Shown one piece after another: positions 1 to 7,265 of a DNA stretch of 30,227 nt. Origin of the DNA: Bacteroidota bacterium. Its GTDB lineage: Bacteria; Bacteroidota; Bacteroidia; Chitinophagales; Chitinophagaceae. Numbering within the stretch: the stretch's first letter is position 1; each line of letters starts with the position of its first letter. The stretch covers positions 1 to 30,227 of the forward strand of contig JAFAEW010000020.1 in assembly GCA_023423835.1 (NCBI GenBank). Direction: 5' to 3'. A program made the translations under genes and the position numbers. The notes under the pieces were generated by a model. It had not been told where the DNA came from. It saw nothing but the letters and a program-made list of their open reading frames with translations, and ran no database searches.

Positions 1-1425
1 TCAGGCGAATCAGGTGGAAAGTTGCTGGAAAGTCAGTTAAACACAACTGTTCTTTCTCCTTCCATCACAGGATTTTTAAACAACCGCGATGCCGGAAACA
101 ACATCACCAAACCCAAGGCTTATCTAAACGTGGTACTTATCGACGAGCAGTTGCAGCCCGTACTCACAACTGACGGCAAACACAGTTACTTTCAACAAGT
201 TTCTGTTGCAGGCGGAACTTCGGTAAACCCGATAGTTGTTGCCAACCGCGAAATCACCAAAAGCGGCTATGTTTATATTTATGTAAGCAATGAAAGTAAA
301 GATTTCAAGGTTTACTTTGCCGTGTCCCGAAAAACGAAGTGCTTCGGGAATAACTTAAAGGTGACTCACGTTCGCGGCCCGTTGCTTTCCGAAGAAGGCT
401 ACTATCCCTTCGGCATGACGATGAGCGCTATCAGCAGCAGCGCCGGAACCGTTGCCAAAAACAACTATAAGTTCAATGCCGGAACCGAATTAACCGAAAG
501 CTTTGACATCAATTATTATGAAACGTATTTCCGGCAATACGATGCGCCGTTAGGAAGGTTTAGGGGAGTGGATGCGCTTGCAGAACAAACGCTTTCATGG
601 TCGCCTTATCAGTTTGGGTATAATAATCCGGCGATGTTTAATGATCCAAGCGGGTTGCAGGCTGATTACTCTGATTTTTGGAAGGAAATACTGTCCTTTA
701 TCGGTAATCCGAAGTATCCTAACGGAATAACTTTTACCAATAAGGACGGTACATTTTATGGAACTCCCTATAACAGTGAGGCGGATGCCTTTTTGGATGG
801 AATAAACTTAATTGAACGAACTGGTGGATGGGGAAAAGCGGGTGTTAAATATAAATCGTATGCAGAGGCGTTGAACGATTTTTCTTTGAGATTCGGCTAT
901 CTTCCCCCAATTATTATTAAAGCTAGTAACCAAAGGGACATGTATGGGCACTCCTGGCTAGTCATAAATAACTGGGACGATGTGTACAGGCAATTAAATG
1001 AAAATGGATATTCAGGCTTCGGACATAATCGGTTATTTTTTGATAGCTATTTGCATTTTCAATTTGGTTTAAACAAGGATATGCACATCAATACCTATGA
1101 TATCGATTTCGAGGGGATTACACAGCGGGATTTAGTTAAGCGTGGCGATGGCAGCTATAGGTTGGACTTTTATTCCGTAAAACGAGGCAGCAATGAAGCG
1201 CTAACATTGGGGAAAATTATTCTTATTCCACGAGGAGGCAATAAATTTTCTATTCAGCCTAACAAGTACGATTTTAACATTGAGTGGAAAAAGGGTATAA
1301 CACAACGAAATACAGCTACTGCTGCCGCAGCCTTAATACATTATTCAAGCTACCCAATTATCCCAATAGTGTTTGGAGGTTCCTTTTGGATATACTTTGA
1401 TGGAACTGTAACTTTAAAGCCTTAG
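1..1425 (+). CDS. RHS repeat-associated core protein, 3' part, with unrecognised C-terminal domain
   Basis: The frame is open from base 1, so the 5' end lies outside the window and about 474 codons are visible. The residues encoded by roughly 382-660 form the RHS-associated core: a YYPFGMTM motif, then YYETYFRQYDAPLGRFRGVD, then FGYNNPAMFNDPSG. In this family the core ends at the DPxG motif, and the residues after it are a variable C-terminal domain, often a toxin. Here that domain is about 255 residues (about 661-1422). I do not recognise its fold. It carries a GHSWLVINNWDD stretch and a hydrophobic segment close to the C-terminus (ALIHYSSYPIIPIVFGG). Such proteins are normally large, surface-exposed or secreted. 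The genes at 1430 and 1949 follow with almost no gap. Toxin activity is an inference only; the RHS assignment is firm. Confidence 0.85.
   Translation, partial: SGESGGKLLESQLNTTVLSPSITGFLNNRDAGNNITKPKAYLNVVLIDEQLQPVLTTDGKHSYFQQVSVAGGTSVNPIVVANREITKSGYVYIYVSNESKDFKVYFAVSRKTKCFGNNLKVTHVRGPLLSEEGYYPFGMTMSAISSSAGTVAKNNYKFNAGTELTESFDINYYETYFRQYDAPLGRFRGVDALAEQTLSWSPYQFGYNNPAMFNDPSGLQADYSDFWKEILSFIGNPKYPNGITFTNKDGTFYGTPYNSEADAFLDGINLIERTGGWGKAGVKYKSYAEALNDFSLRFGYLPPIIIKASNQRDMYGHSWLVINNWDDVYRQLNENGYSGFGHNRLFFDSYLHFQFGLNKDMHINTYDIDFEGITQRDLVKRGDGSYRLDFYSVKRGSNEALTLGKIILIPRGGNKFSIQPNKYDFNIEWKKGITQRNTATAAAALIHYSSYPIIPIVFGGSFWIYFDGTVTLKP
319..351 (+). repeat. In-frame palindromic insert within the RHS core
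   Basis: About 33 bases lie between the codons for KVYF and NLKVTH. In relatives as I remember them, these two motifs are joined by a single Asp (YFDNLxVTH). The extra bases hold an inverted repeat, TCCCGAA (325-331) and TTCGGGA (343-349), with a nested CGAAG-TG-CTTCG at 335-346. The reading frame is kept, which adds about ten residues. It looks like a small palindromic element inserted into a coding region. The comparison with relatives is from memory. Confidence 0.45.
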
Positions 1426-1429
1426 CCAT

Positions 1430-1948
1430 ATGAAATTCTATAGCGGCCTACTTATCCTTCTTTTATTTTGCTCCTGCATATCAGATATTAGTGATTATGG
1501 ATCCTATAAATTTGATTATGACAGTAAAGTGGATCACTATATCATGCTAAATAAAATCGATACGGTGATTCAAGACTATCCATATTACAATAAGGGTGCT
1601 TTTGTTTACTTTCATCGGGCGGATTCCACCGTAGACACATTTTTTATGGGAAAAGGGGGAGATGTAGTTCAACCTTATGTTGATGATGTAAGATTTAATG
1701 ACCGGTTTATTTTAGTAAAGCAAAAGCCGCTTGACAAAATATGTGAGTGTAATGATTCGTGTCTTGCAATTAAATATCCTGACAATGAAAAAACTTATCC
1801 ATTATGTAGTGATGCACTGAAGAAGAGCACATTTTTCAATTATTGGATCATTGATCAGTCAAATGATAATATTTATGGCCCGTATGATCGGCAAACTTTT
1901 TCTAAGCAACTTAATGTATTGAAGGTTCCCGAAACAATAAGGTTTTAA
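1430..1948 (+). CDS. Hypothetical lipoprotein, possibly DUF3997-like; candidate RHS partner
   Basis: The product has 172 residues and starts with a short lipoprotein signal (LLILLLFCSC), so it is probably anchored in the cell envelope. The body contains a cysteine cluster CECNDSC, a later Cys, and near the end YWIIDQSNDNIYGPYDR, which resembles the C-terminal part of small DUF3997-type proteins as I remember them. The ATG lies 4 bases after the RHS stop codon, so the two are almost certainly co-transcribed. The G+C content falls sharply here (18 of 60 bases at 1861-1920, against 30 of 60 in the RHS core at 421-480), consistent with an acquired cassette. An immunity or accessory role for the RHS C-terminal domain is inferred from position only. 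Confidence 0.6.
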   Translation: MKFYSGLLILLLFCSCISDISDYGSYKFDYDSKVDHYIMLNKIDTVIQDYPYYNKGAFVYFHRADSTVDTFFMGKGGDVVQPYVDDVRFNDRFILVKQKPLDKICECNDSCLAIKYPDNEKTYPLCSDALKKSTFFNYWIIDQSNDNIYGPYDRQTFSKQLNVLKVPETIRF

Positions 1949-2311
1949 ATGAAGCGTCCTTCTAAATTCTTTTCAGTCTTTTTAATATCTGCCCTTATTT
2001 TGTTCGTGTTCCTTGCAATTCCTTATCAGGATCGGAAAGTGAGCTCAGAATTCCATGAATTTTATTCCAATAAAATTGAGGGTATCATCATTGATGTAGA
2101 AATGCTTTCAAGAAGTTCTGCTTTTAAAATTAATAACAGTGCTTTGTCTTTTAATTGGTTTCCATATACCAACAAATCATTGAATGAGAATGAAATCTTT
2201 AGCCGCTTTGCATCCGTTGGCGATAGTGTTTTTAAGGCAGCGTATTCCGACACGCTTATTCTCTTTAAAAACGGCAAAGAATATAAATATACGTTTCAAA
2301 AATTTGAATGA
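1949..2311 (+). CDS. Small membrane-anchored hypothetical protein; candidate RHS partner
   Basis: The product has 120 residues, with one N-terminal hydrophobic segment (about residues 8-26) that could be a signal anchor. A soluble part follows, containing GIIIDVEM and, near the end, VGDSVFKAAYSDTLILFKNG. Small Bacteroidota proteins of this shape occur near RHS genes as I recall, but no function is known to me. Its ATG directly follows the stop codon of the lipoprotein gene, and its own TGA overlaps the ATG of a truncated frame at 2308 (ATGA), so it sits inside an operon. Base composition is very low (16 G+C in 2101-2160). An immunity protein is one possibility; nothing in the sequence proves it. 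Confidence 0.55.
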   Translation: MKRPSKFFSVFLISALILFVFLAIPYQDRKVSSEFHEFYSNKIEGIIIDVEMLSRSSAFKINNSALSFNWFPYTNKSLNENEIFSRFASVGDSVFKAAYSDTLILFKNGKEYKYTFQKFE

Positions 2312-2454
2312 AGCTGTTTTCGTTCTATATCAATTCTTGCTTACTTTCCGAAGAAGGCTATTATCCCTTCGGCATGACGATGAGCGCTATCAGCAGCACC
2401 GCCGTTTATTTCCCCGGAGTTAATTGTATTTACATTCCTTCCCGTTCTCTTTAA
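2308..2454 (+). pseudogene. Hybrid frame: start of a lost third cassette gene joined to an RHS core scrap
   Basis: An ATG overlapping the previous stop (ATGA) opens a 48-codon frame that begins MKLFSFYINSC. From 2341 the frame runs on into residues identical in type to the RHS core (LLSEEGYYPFGMTMSAISS) and ends at TAA 2452-2454. The first eleven residues look like the start of another small gene, and the rest is RHS sequence in the same reading frame as in the intact gene. This reads as a recombination scar rather than a functional gene. It could in principle still be translated by coupling. Confidence 0.55.
2341..2404 (+). repeat. 64-base direct duplicate of the RHS core (copy of 382-445)
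   Basis: Bases 2341-2404 match 382-445 at 61 of 64 positions by eye. The differences are G/A at 384/2343, C/T in the first Tyr codon of YYPFG, and G/C in the codon before the final Ala. The similarity stops abruptly on both sides. This marks an older RHS cassette boundary, left behind when a new C-terminal module was inserted or when a downstream one was deleted. Confidence 0.9.
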
Positions 2455-2455
2455 C

Positions 2456-2463
2456 TACCTTTG
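2456..2463 (+). promoter_or_regulatory. -7-type promoter element for rsgA (TACCTTTG)
   Basis: The sequence matches the Bacteroidota -7 consensus TAnnTTTG exactly and lies 26 bases before the TTG start chosen for rsgA. No clear -33 TTTG was found at the expected spacing. It starts two bases after the stop codon of the RHS scar, so the accessory block ends here. Confidence 0.6.
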
Positions 2464-2489
2464 TGGTCTCACTAAAATGTTTTACACCT

Positions 2490-3419
2490 TTGAAAGCACG
2501 CGTTTATAAATCAACCGGAAGCTGGTATTTTATTAAAACCGAAACCGGCACGAGGATGCAGGCAAGGCTGAAAGGTATTTTCAAAATCGATGGAATTACT
2601 TCTACCAATCCTATTGCCGTAGGTGATGAAGTGGAAGTGGAAATCGAGGAAGGAATGGATTCTCAAAAGGCGGTGATCACTGAAATTTATGAACGGAAAA
2701 ACTATATAGCGAGGGCAACGCCGCAGCAGCACCGCGAAAGGCATATCGTAGCTTCAAACATTGATCAACTATTATTATTTGCCACCCTGAAAAATCCGCG
2801 CACTTCACAGGGGTTTATCGACCGGTTTTTAGTAGCTGCGGAAGCCTTTCACATTACGCCTGTAATCGTATTCAATAAGGCCGATATTTACCGCGATAGA
2901 GAATTGAAGCTGTATGAAAAACTCAGTGAAATTTATTCTTCCATTGGTTATGAAGTAATGCTGCTGAGCATTTCCGGCCGTCTGGGGTTGGAAGAACTGG
3001 CTGATAAATTAAAAGGCAAAACCACTCTCATCGCCGGACATAGCGGAGTGGGAAAATCGACTTTCATCAATTATATCCTTCCCGATCTTTCATTGAAAAC
3101 CGGTGATGTATCCGGCTGGAGTGGAAAAGGAATGCATACAACCACCTTTGCGGAAATGTTTGATCTGCCATCCGGAGGTTCAATTATCGATACGCCGGGA
3201 ATCAGGGAATTTGGAATTACAGATATTCCAAAACCCGAGTTGTCGCATTATTTCGTGGAGATGAGAGACCGGTTACACAATTGCCAGTTCAACAACTGCC
3301 TGCACGTCAATGAGCCGGGTTGCGCCATTAAAGAAGCAGTTGAAAAACATGAAATATTTATGGAGCGCTATATCAGTTACTACAATATCCTCCATTCTGT
3401 AAAAGAAAAGAATTATTAG
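2490..3419 (+). CDS. rsgA: Ribosome small subunit-dependent GTPase A
   Basis: RsgA is a circularly permuted GTPase that helps late maturation of the 30S ribosomal subunit. With a TTG start at 2490 the protein has 309 residues and begins (M)KARVYKSTGSWY, as family members usually do. Longer in-frame starts would place the start codon upstream of the promoter element at 2456. The GTPase motifs appear in permuted order: NKAD at residues 129-132, the P-loop GHSGVGKST at 183-191, and DTPGIREFG from 234. An OB-type domain comes first, and a zinc-binding Cys-Cys-His-Cys set (C265, C270, H272, C278) comes last. The stop codon overlaps that of the convergent gene at 3416. The identification is firm; only the start codon is open to doubt. 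Confidence 0.95.
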   Translation: MKARVYKSTGSWYFIKTETGTRMQARLKGIFKIDGITSTNPIAVGDEVEVEIEEGMDSQKAVITEIYERKNYIARATPQQHRERHIVASNIDQLLLFATLKNPRTSQGFIDRFLVAAEAFHITPVIVFNKADIYRDRELKLYEKLSEIYSSIGYEVMLLSISGRLGLEELADKLKGKTTLIAGHSGVGKSTFINYILPDLSLKTGDVSGWSGKGMHTTTFAEMFDLPSGGSIIDTPGIREFGITDIPKPELSHYFVEMRDRLHNCQFNNCLHVNEPGCAIKEAVEKHEIFMERYISYYNILHSVKEKNY

Positions 3420-3700
3420 GCAGGAAGGCCGGAAAGAATTTTTCTTACTTCAGCCACTACCTTGCTGAAATTTTCATTCCGGTAACACAGGATGATCCCT
3501 GAAAAAATGCTGTAATGAAGGCAGAGTGGATATCCCCGGTATTTAAAATTCCATTCAATACTATCTGCTTCATCAGATTTGGATGTGAACTGCACTTTCT
3601 TGTGATTCTGTAATAGATCCGTCAGGTTGTAATAATTTTTCAACGAAGGATGATCGTCTATGATCGTACAATTCGTCGTGCGTGAATTTGTGGTTTTCAT
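3416..3700 (-). CDS. Small hypothetical protein, 94 residues
   Basis: I do not recognise this protein. The ATG at 3700 gives MKTTNSRTTNCTIID; a GTG two codons upstream is also possible. It has no signal peptide or membrane segment. It contains a central basic/aromatic stretch (EWNFKYRGYPLCLHYSIFSG) and ends in a helix-like KVVAEVRKILSGL. Its stop (TAA, 3418-3416) overlaps the stop of rsgA (3417-3419), so the two genes converge with no spacer. Clean codon use over the full length supports a real gene. An inverted repeat lies 51 bases upstream. Confidence 0.6.
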   Translation of the reverse strand: MKTTNSRTTNCTIIDDHPSLKNYYNLTDLLQNHKKVQFTSKSDEADSIEWNFKYRGYPLCLHYSIFSGIILCYRNENFSKVVAEVRKILSGLPA

Positions 3701-3750
3701 AATCACGATTTTATTTTTAAAACAATCCGGAGAAATTTTTTTTAAGAGCA

Positions 3751-3781
3751 GGATAAGAAAAACCGACGATTTTTCTTATCC
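3751..3781. repeat. Perfect 12-bp inverted repeat (hairpin)
   Basis: GGATAAGAAAAA (3751-3762) and TTTTTCTTATCC (3770-3781) are exact reverse complements around a 7-base spacer. Partial complementarity continues outward (AAGAG at 3744-3748 against CTCTT near 3785-3789). There is no T-tract outside the stem, so it is not a classic terminator. It lies between the start of the gene at 3700 and the stop of the gene at 3901, both on the minus strand. It may terminate the 3901 gene or act as a protein-binding site for the 3700 gene. The rest of 3701-3900 holds nothing I can name. Confidence 0.7.
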
Positions 3782-3900
3782 TCTTCTCTTGAAAAACTTT
3801 GAGTAATATCTAAAAGAAATCCGGAATTTTTCCCAAAAGCAATGCGTTAGTACAATTGCGGCCATGATCTTTTGTAATTACTCCGTCTATAAGACAACCA

Positions 3901-4437
3901 TTATTTGTGATTCGCTGCATTTGCTTCGGCAAACCAGGAAGAATATTTCACATAATTGCCGGCTATTCTGTTGATCTCATTTTCAATCAGATCTTCAGAA
4001 ACCTCTTTTACCTTTTTGGCCGGTACACCGGCATAGATTGATCCTGCCTCCACCACCGTTCCCTCCAAAACAACGGCTCCGGCAGCGATAATAGAATTAC
4101 TGTGAACGATACAGCGATCCATTACTATCGCGCCCATTCCGATTAATACATTGTCCATCACCGTACATCCATGCACAATCGAATTATGCCCGATCGAAAC
4201 ATTGTTTCCGATCATCGTTGCATGCCGCTGAAAAGTACAGTGTATGACCGCGCCATCCTGCACGTTTACGCGATTGCCCATTTTTATAAAATTTACGTCT
4301 CCTCTTATTACTGCATTAAACCAGAAGCTGCATTCATCGCCCGCTATCACATCGCCGACGATGGTGGCATTAGGTGCGATAAAACAATCTTTTCCGAACG
4401 ACGGATATTTATCGTTAACAGTTAATAGGATGGCCAT
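3901..4437 (-). CDS. Gamma-carbonic-anhydrase-like hexapeptide-repeat protein
   Basis: This 178-residue protein belongs to the left-handed beta-helix family that includes YrdA, PaaY and gamma carbonic anhydrases. The repeated [LIV]-G-x4 pattern runs through most of its length. The family metal-binding triad is present as H66, H84 and H89, in VIHCT and IGHNSIVHGC. R45, D47 (RGDVN), Q60 and D61 sit where the family has conserved active-site polar residues. Such proteins bind metal as trimers; carbonic anhydrase activity is known for some members, while others act on acyl-CoA or are inactive. The gene diverges from the aminotransferase gene at 4533, with a shared control region between them. The family is firm and the substrate is not known. 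Confidence 0.85.
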   Translation of the reverse strand: MAILLTVNDKYPSFGKDCFIAPNATIVGDVIAGDECSFWFNAVIRGDVNFIKMGNRVNVQDGAVIHCTFQRHATMIGNNVSIGHNSIVHGCTVMDNVLIGMGAIVMDRCIVHSNSIIAAGAVVLEGTVVEAGSIYAGVPAKKVKEVSEDLIENEINRIAGNYVKYSSWFAEANAANHK

Positions 4438-4474
4438 AGAAATATTTTAAGTGATGAATTTTGCTTTTTCCATG

Positions 4475-4482
4475 CGAAACTA
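4475..4482 (-). promoter_or_regulatory. -7-type promoter element for the gamma-CA-like gene (TAGTTTCG)
   Basis: Read on the minus strand the bases are TAGTTTCG, the TAnnTTTG consensus with C at the third T. It lies 37 bases upstream of the ATG at 4437, and 22 bases from the oppositely directed element at 4505-4512. Confidence 0.45.
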
Positions 4483-4504
4483 ACAACATCAGTTTAAGTT
4501 CGGG

Positions 4505-4512
4505 TAATTTCG
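4505..4512 (+). promoter_or_regulatory. -7-type promoter element for the aminotransferase gene (TAATTTCG)
   Basis: This is TAnnTTCG, one base off the consensus, placed 20 bases before the ATG at 4533. This placement decides the start: the longer frame beginning at 4461 would start upstream of the promoter. Confidence 0.5.
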
Positions 4513-4532
4513 CATCGGGAGAAAAGAAAAAG

Positions 4533-5723
4533 ATGACACATAGGGAATTGTTTTTTCAACACGTTGCGCAAACTTCAGATGCACCCATAGCATTGGAAAT
4601 CGTGCAGGCAAAAGGAATCCACCAGATCGACGTGAATGGTAAAAAGTACATTGATCTCATCTCCGGATTCAGTGTTGCCAATATCGGTCATAGTCATCCG
4701 GATGTAATTAAGGCCGTTCAAAAACAGGCAGCCGACTATATGCACCTGATTGTTTATGGAGAATTTATTGAAAGTCCGCAGGTAGAATATGCCGCCTTAC
4801 TCGCAGAAAATCTGCCGCAGTCGCTTCATTCGGTCTATTTCACCAACAGCGGGGCCGAAGCTACCGAAGGCGCAATGAAACTTGCGAAAAGAGCAACCGG
4901 AAGAGCGGACATCATTTGTTTTAATAACAGCTATCATGGAAGCACGCAGGGTGCACTGAGTGTGATGGGAGATGAATACTGGCGAAACGCTTTTCGTCCG
5001 TTACTTCCCGGAATTTATCATTTTGATTATAATAGTCTGGGTGCGATAAATGCCATAAATTCAAAGACGGCCTGTGTAATAATGGAAACCGTGCAGGCCG
5101 AAGCGGGTATCATCAAACCTGAGACGGGTTGGATTCAATCGATGCGGAAAAAATGCGATGAAACCGGCGCCCTATTGATTTTAGATGAAATTCAGGCCGG
5201 ATTTGGACGAACAGGTTCTCTCTTTGCCTTTGAGCAATATGGTATTATTCCCGACATTATATTATTGGGAAAGGCACTCGGTGGCGGAATGCCGCTCGGC
5301 GCATTCATCTCAAGCCACGAACTGATGTCGCAATTGATGCGTGATCCGGTGCTTGGTCACATCACTACTTTTGGCGGTCATCCTGTGAGCTGCGCTGCGG
5401 GCAAAGCAGCATTTCAGGTTTTATTACAATCGGATTGGATGGGTGAGGTAAAGGAAAAAGAATCTTTATTAAATGATCTCATTCAACACCCGGCCATTTT
5501 GCAAAAACGGACGGCCGGACTTTGGATGGCGCTTGAATTTGAAAGCTTTGAGCTCAACAAAAAAGTCATTGCAAATTGTATTGAAGAAGGCCTAATAACA
5601 GACTGGTTTTTATTTGCTCCGCAATCAATGCGAATTGCACCTCCTTTGCCGATAACAATTGAAGAAATAAAATCGGTTGCAGAAATTATAAACCGGGCCA
5701 TTGAAAAGGCGGTTTCCGGTTAA
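4533..5723 (+). CDS. Class III PLP-dependent aminotransferase (acetylornithine/ornithine aminotransferase-like)
   Basis: The protein has 396 residues, the usual size for this family. The fold-type I landmarks are in order: FTNSGAEATEGAMKLAKRATGR (about 103-124) binds the cofactor phosphate, LILDEIQAGFGRTG holds the Asp (D218) that contacts the PLP ring nitrogen, and GKALGGGMPLGAF carries the Schiff-base lysine (K247). Members transfer the terminal amino group of ornithine derivatives, diamines or similar substrates to 2-oxoglutarate. No arg genes lie nearby, so the substrate cannot be set from context. The ATG at 4533 fits both the family length and the promoter position. It converges with the AI-2E family gene, with only 4 bases between stop codons. 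Confidence 0.88.
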   Translation: MTHRELFFQHVAQTSDAPIALEIVQAKGIHQIDVNGKKYIDLISGFSVANIGHSHPDVIKAVQKQAADYMHLIVYGEFIESPQVEYAALLAENLPQSLHSVYFTNSGAEATEGAMKLAKRATGRADIICFNNSYHGSTQGALSVMGDEYWRNAFRPLLPGIYHFDYNSLGAINAINSKTACVIMETVQAEAGIIKPETGWIQSMRKKCDETGALLILDEIQAGFGRTGSLFAFEQYGIIPDIILLGKALGGGMPLGAFISSHELMSQLMRDPVLGHITTFGGHPVSCAAGKAAFQVLLQSDWMGEVKEKESLLNDLIQHPAILQKRTAGLWMALEFESFELNKKVIANCIEEGLITDWFLFAPQSMRIAPPLPITIEEIKSVAEIINRAIEKAVSG

Positions 5724-5727
5724 ACTG

Positions 5728-6858
5728 CTACTCCTTTACTTTTTGAACGGTTACCGGTTTTGAAGGTTTTTTCTTCTTTTTCCCATATTTCAAAAAAGGC
5801 TGCATATAAGCGGGCATCAGTTGTCTTGTCTTCGTTGGCTTAAATGAAAGCGGCTTCTGGTATTCGAGATAATATATCTTGAGAAGGATCAGAAAGAAAG
5901 AGATCAACACCGGTCCGAAGATGAGGCCAATGATGCCGAAATATTTCAATCCCATGATCACCCCCAAAATCGTTACGATGGGATGCACATCGGCCATTTT
6001 TTTTGCCAGGATAAACCTGATCACATTATCGGCACTGCCCATGATCAATGCTCCCCACGCCAATACGAATATGCCCTGCCACGAACCTCCGGTAACGAGT
6101 AAATATCCGGCAATGGGCGCCCAGACGATTCCGCTGCCAACGATCGGCAAGACCGAACAAAAGCCCGTTATCACGCCCCAAAACCCGGCTTCCGGTACGC
6201 CGGTGAAAATATACGCACCATAACCGAGTACGCCCTGTGCAATGGCAATCAGCGGGATTCCAACAGAGTTGCTGAACGTAAGGGCTACCAGTTCATTTCC
6301 AAACATCAGTATTTTTTCGCGTTTAAAAGGAAGGTAATACAGGATGCCCGCCTCCATTCTGTTGATGTTGATGATCATGAAATAAAGGAAGAAATACATC
6401 ATCAGAATAGTGGAAATGAAATTTAAACTGGTATTTAAAATGGTAGAGAGAATATTGGTTGAAAAACTTTGGATTGATGCGAGTGTATTATCCGACAATA
6501 CTTCAAATCCGGTCTGTTCCTTAATGACCTCGTCCAGATGTTTTGCCGCGTCGATGATGGTGGAAGGATTCGCGATAACGGAGGCAATCTTGTTGTACAA
6601 TAATGTGATCAGAAGCGTGATCGGCAATAGGATAATGAAAAATGAAATGATGATTACCAGGATGGCGGCCGTACTCTTTTTCCACCGTTTTTTGGTAATG
6701 AGATAATTCGAAAAATTTTTCCCCAGGATATAGAGAATAACCGCGGCCAGGAAAGCGGTGAAAAACTGGATCAGGCTCATTAACAACATCAATCCAAATA
6801 TCAAAATGATGGATAAAAAGACGTATCGGTTGACTTTGTATTCCTTGCTTGAGTCCAT
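5728..6858 (-). CDS. AI-2E family transporter (PerM/TqsA-like membrane protein)
   Basis: This 376-residue integral membrane protein has a typical arrangement: two N-terminal hydrophobic segments, another near residues 65-88, a soluble loop (about 90-140), and a long block of membrane segments to about residue 340, followed by a basic tail (KYGKKKKKPSKP). The glycine- and proline-rich stretch VLPIVGSGIVWAPIAGY and the later GLIFGPVLISFFLILLKIYY are family hallmarks. Characterised members move autoinducer-2 or small ions; the substrate here is unknown. A consensus promoter element lies 30 bases upstream (6889-6896), so it is probably transcribed alone. Confidence 0.88.
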   Translation of the reverse strand: MDSSKEYKVNRYVFLSIILIFGLMLLMSLIQFFTAFLAAVILYILGKNFSNYLITKKRWKKSTAAILVIIISFFIILLPITLLITLLYNKIASVIANPSTIIDAAKHLDEVIKEQTGFEVLSDNTLASIQSFSTNILSTILNTSLNFISTILMMYFFLYFMIININRMEAGILYYLPFKREKILMFGNELVALTFSNSVGIPLIAIAQGVLGYGAYIFTGVPEAGFWGVITGFCSVLPIVGSGIVWAPIAGYLLVTGGSWQGIFVLAWGALIMGSADNVIRFILAKKMADVHPIVTILGVIMGLKYFGIIGLIFGPVLISFFLILLKIYYLEYQKPLSFKPTKTRQLMPAYMQPFLKYGKKKKKPSKPVTVQKVKE

Positions 6859-6888
6859 GACAGTTGTTTAATTAAAAAGCTTCTGTTT

Positions 6889-6896
6889 CAAATGTA
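6889..6896 (-). promoter_or_regulatory. -7-type promoter element for the AI-2E family gene (TACATTTG)
   Basis: Read on the minus strand it is an exact TAnnTTTG. It lies between the stop of the SemiSWEET gene (6921) and the ATG at 6858, so the AI-2E gene has its own promoter although both genes read the same way. Confidence 0.6.
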
Positions 6897-6920
6897 AAAC
6901 CAAAAACTGATTCAAAATTA

Positions 6921-7208
6921 TTATTTATGTTTCCTGAATTTCCACCGTAGAAACAGCATGGTGATGTTTACCAGAAGTGAAAATCCATTGGTTAAAATGA
7001 TGGGAAGATCATTTCTCAAAAATCCGTAAACCAACCATAGCGCCACGCCGGCATTCAACACCAGCAGCATCAAAACCGAAACTTCCGCCGCTTTTTTTTC
7101 CTTCATCGTTTTCACAACCTGCGGAACCATGGAACCGGCCGTAAAAATCCCGGCTACTATGCCGGTGGCAGTAACAAAAAATTCATGGGAAAAAAGCAGG
7201 AAAAGCAT
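6921..7208 (-). CDS. SemiSWEET-type PQ-loop sugar transporter
   Basis: The product has 95 residues with three predicted membrane helices (about 8-28, 43-61, 67-87), the length of a bacterial SemiSWEET half-transporter. The first helix carries the PQ-loop motif in GSMVPQVVKTMK. The second region holds LNAGVALWLVYG and the third LTNGFSLLVNITMLF, including the conserved Asn that faces the substrate in known structures. SemiSWEETs work as dimers and move sugars down their gradient across the inner membrane. The ATG at 7208 lies 57 bases from the divergent DUF488 start. The exact sugar is unknown. Confidence 0.8.
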   Translation of the reverse strand: MLFLLFSHEFFVTATGIVAGIFTAGSMVPQVVKTMKEKKAAEVSVLMLLVLNAGVALWLVYGFLRNDLPIILTNGFSLLVNITMLFLRWKFRKHK

Positions 7209-7265
7209 ATATTTAATAATTCGCGAACAAGCTTAAAGGCAGCAATAGTGCCAGAATTAAAAAAT

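Noticed and set aside
2184..2423. 79-codon plus-strand frame across the RHS scar
   Set aside because: It is a different frame from both the small membrane protein and the RHS residues, and has no family features.
1..2454. Insertion sequence or transposon carrying the RHS cassette
   Set aside because: No transposase or integrase frame and no terminal inverted repeats were seen; homologous exchange through the RHS core explains the scar more simply.
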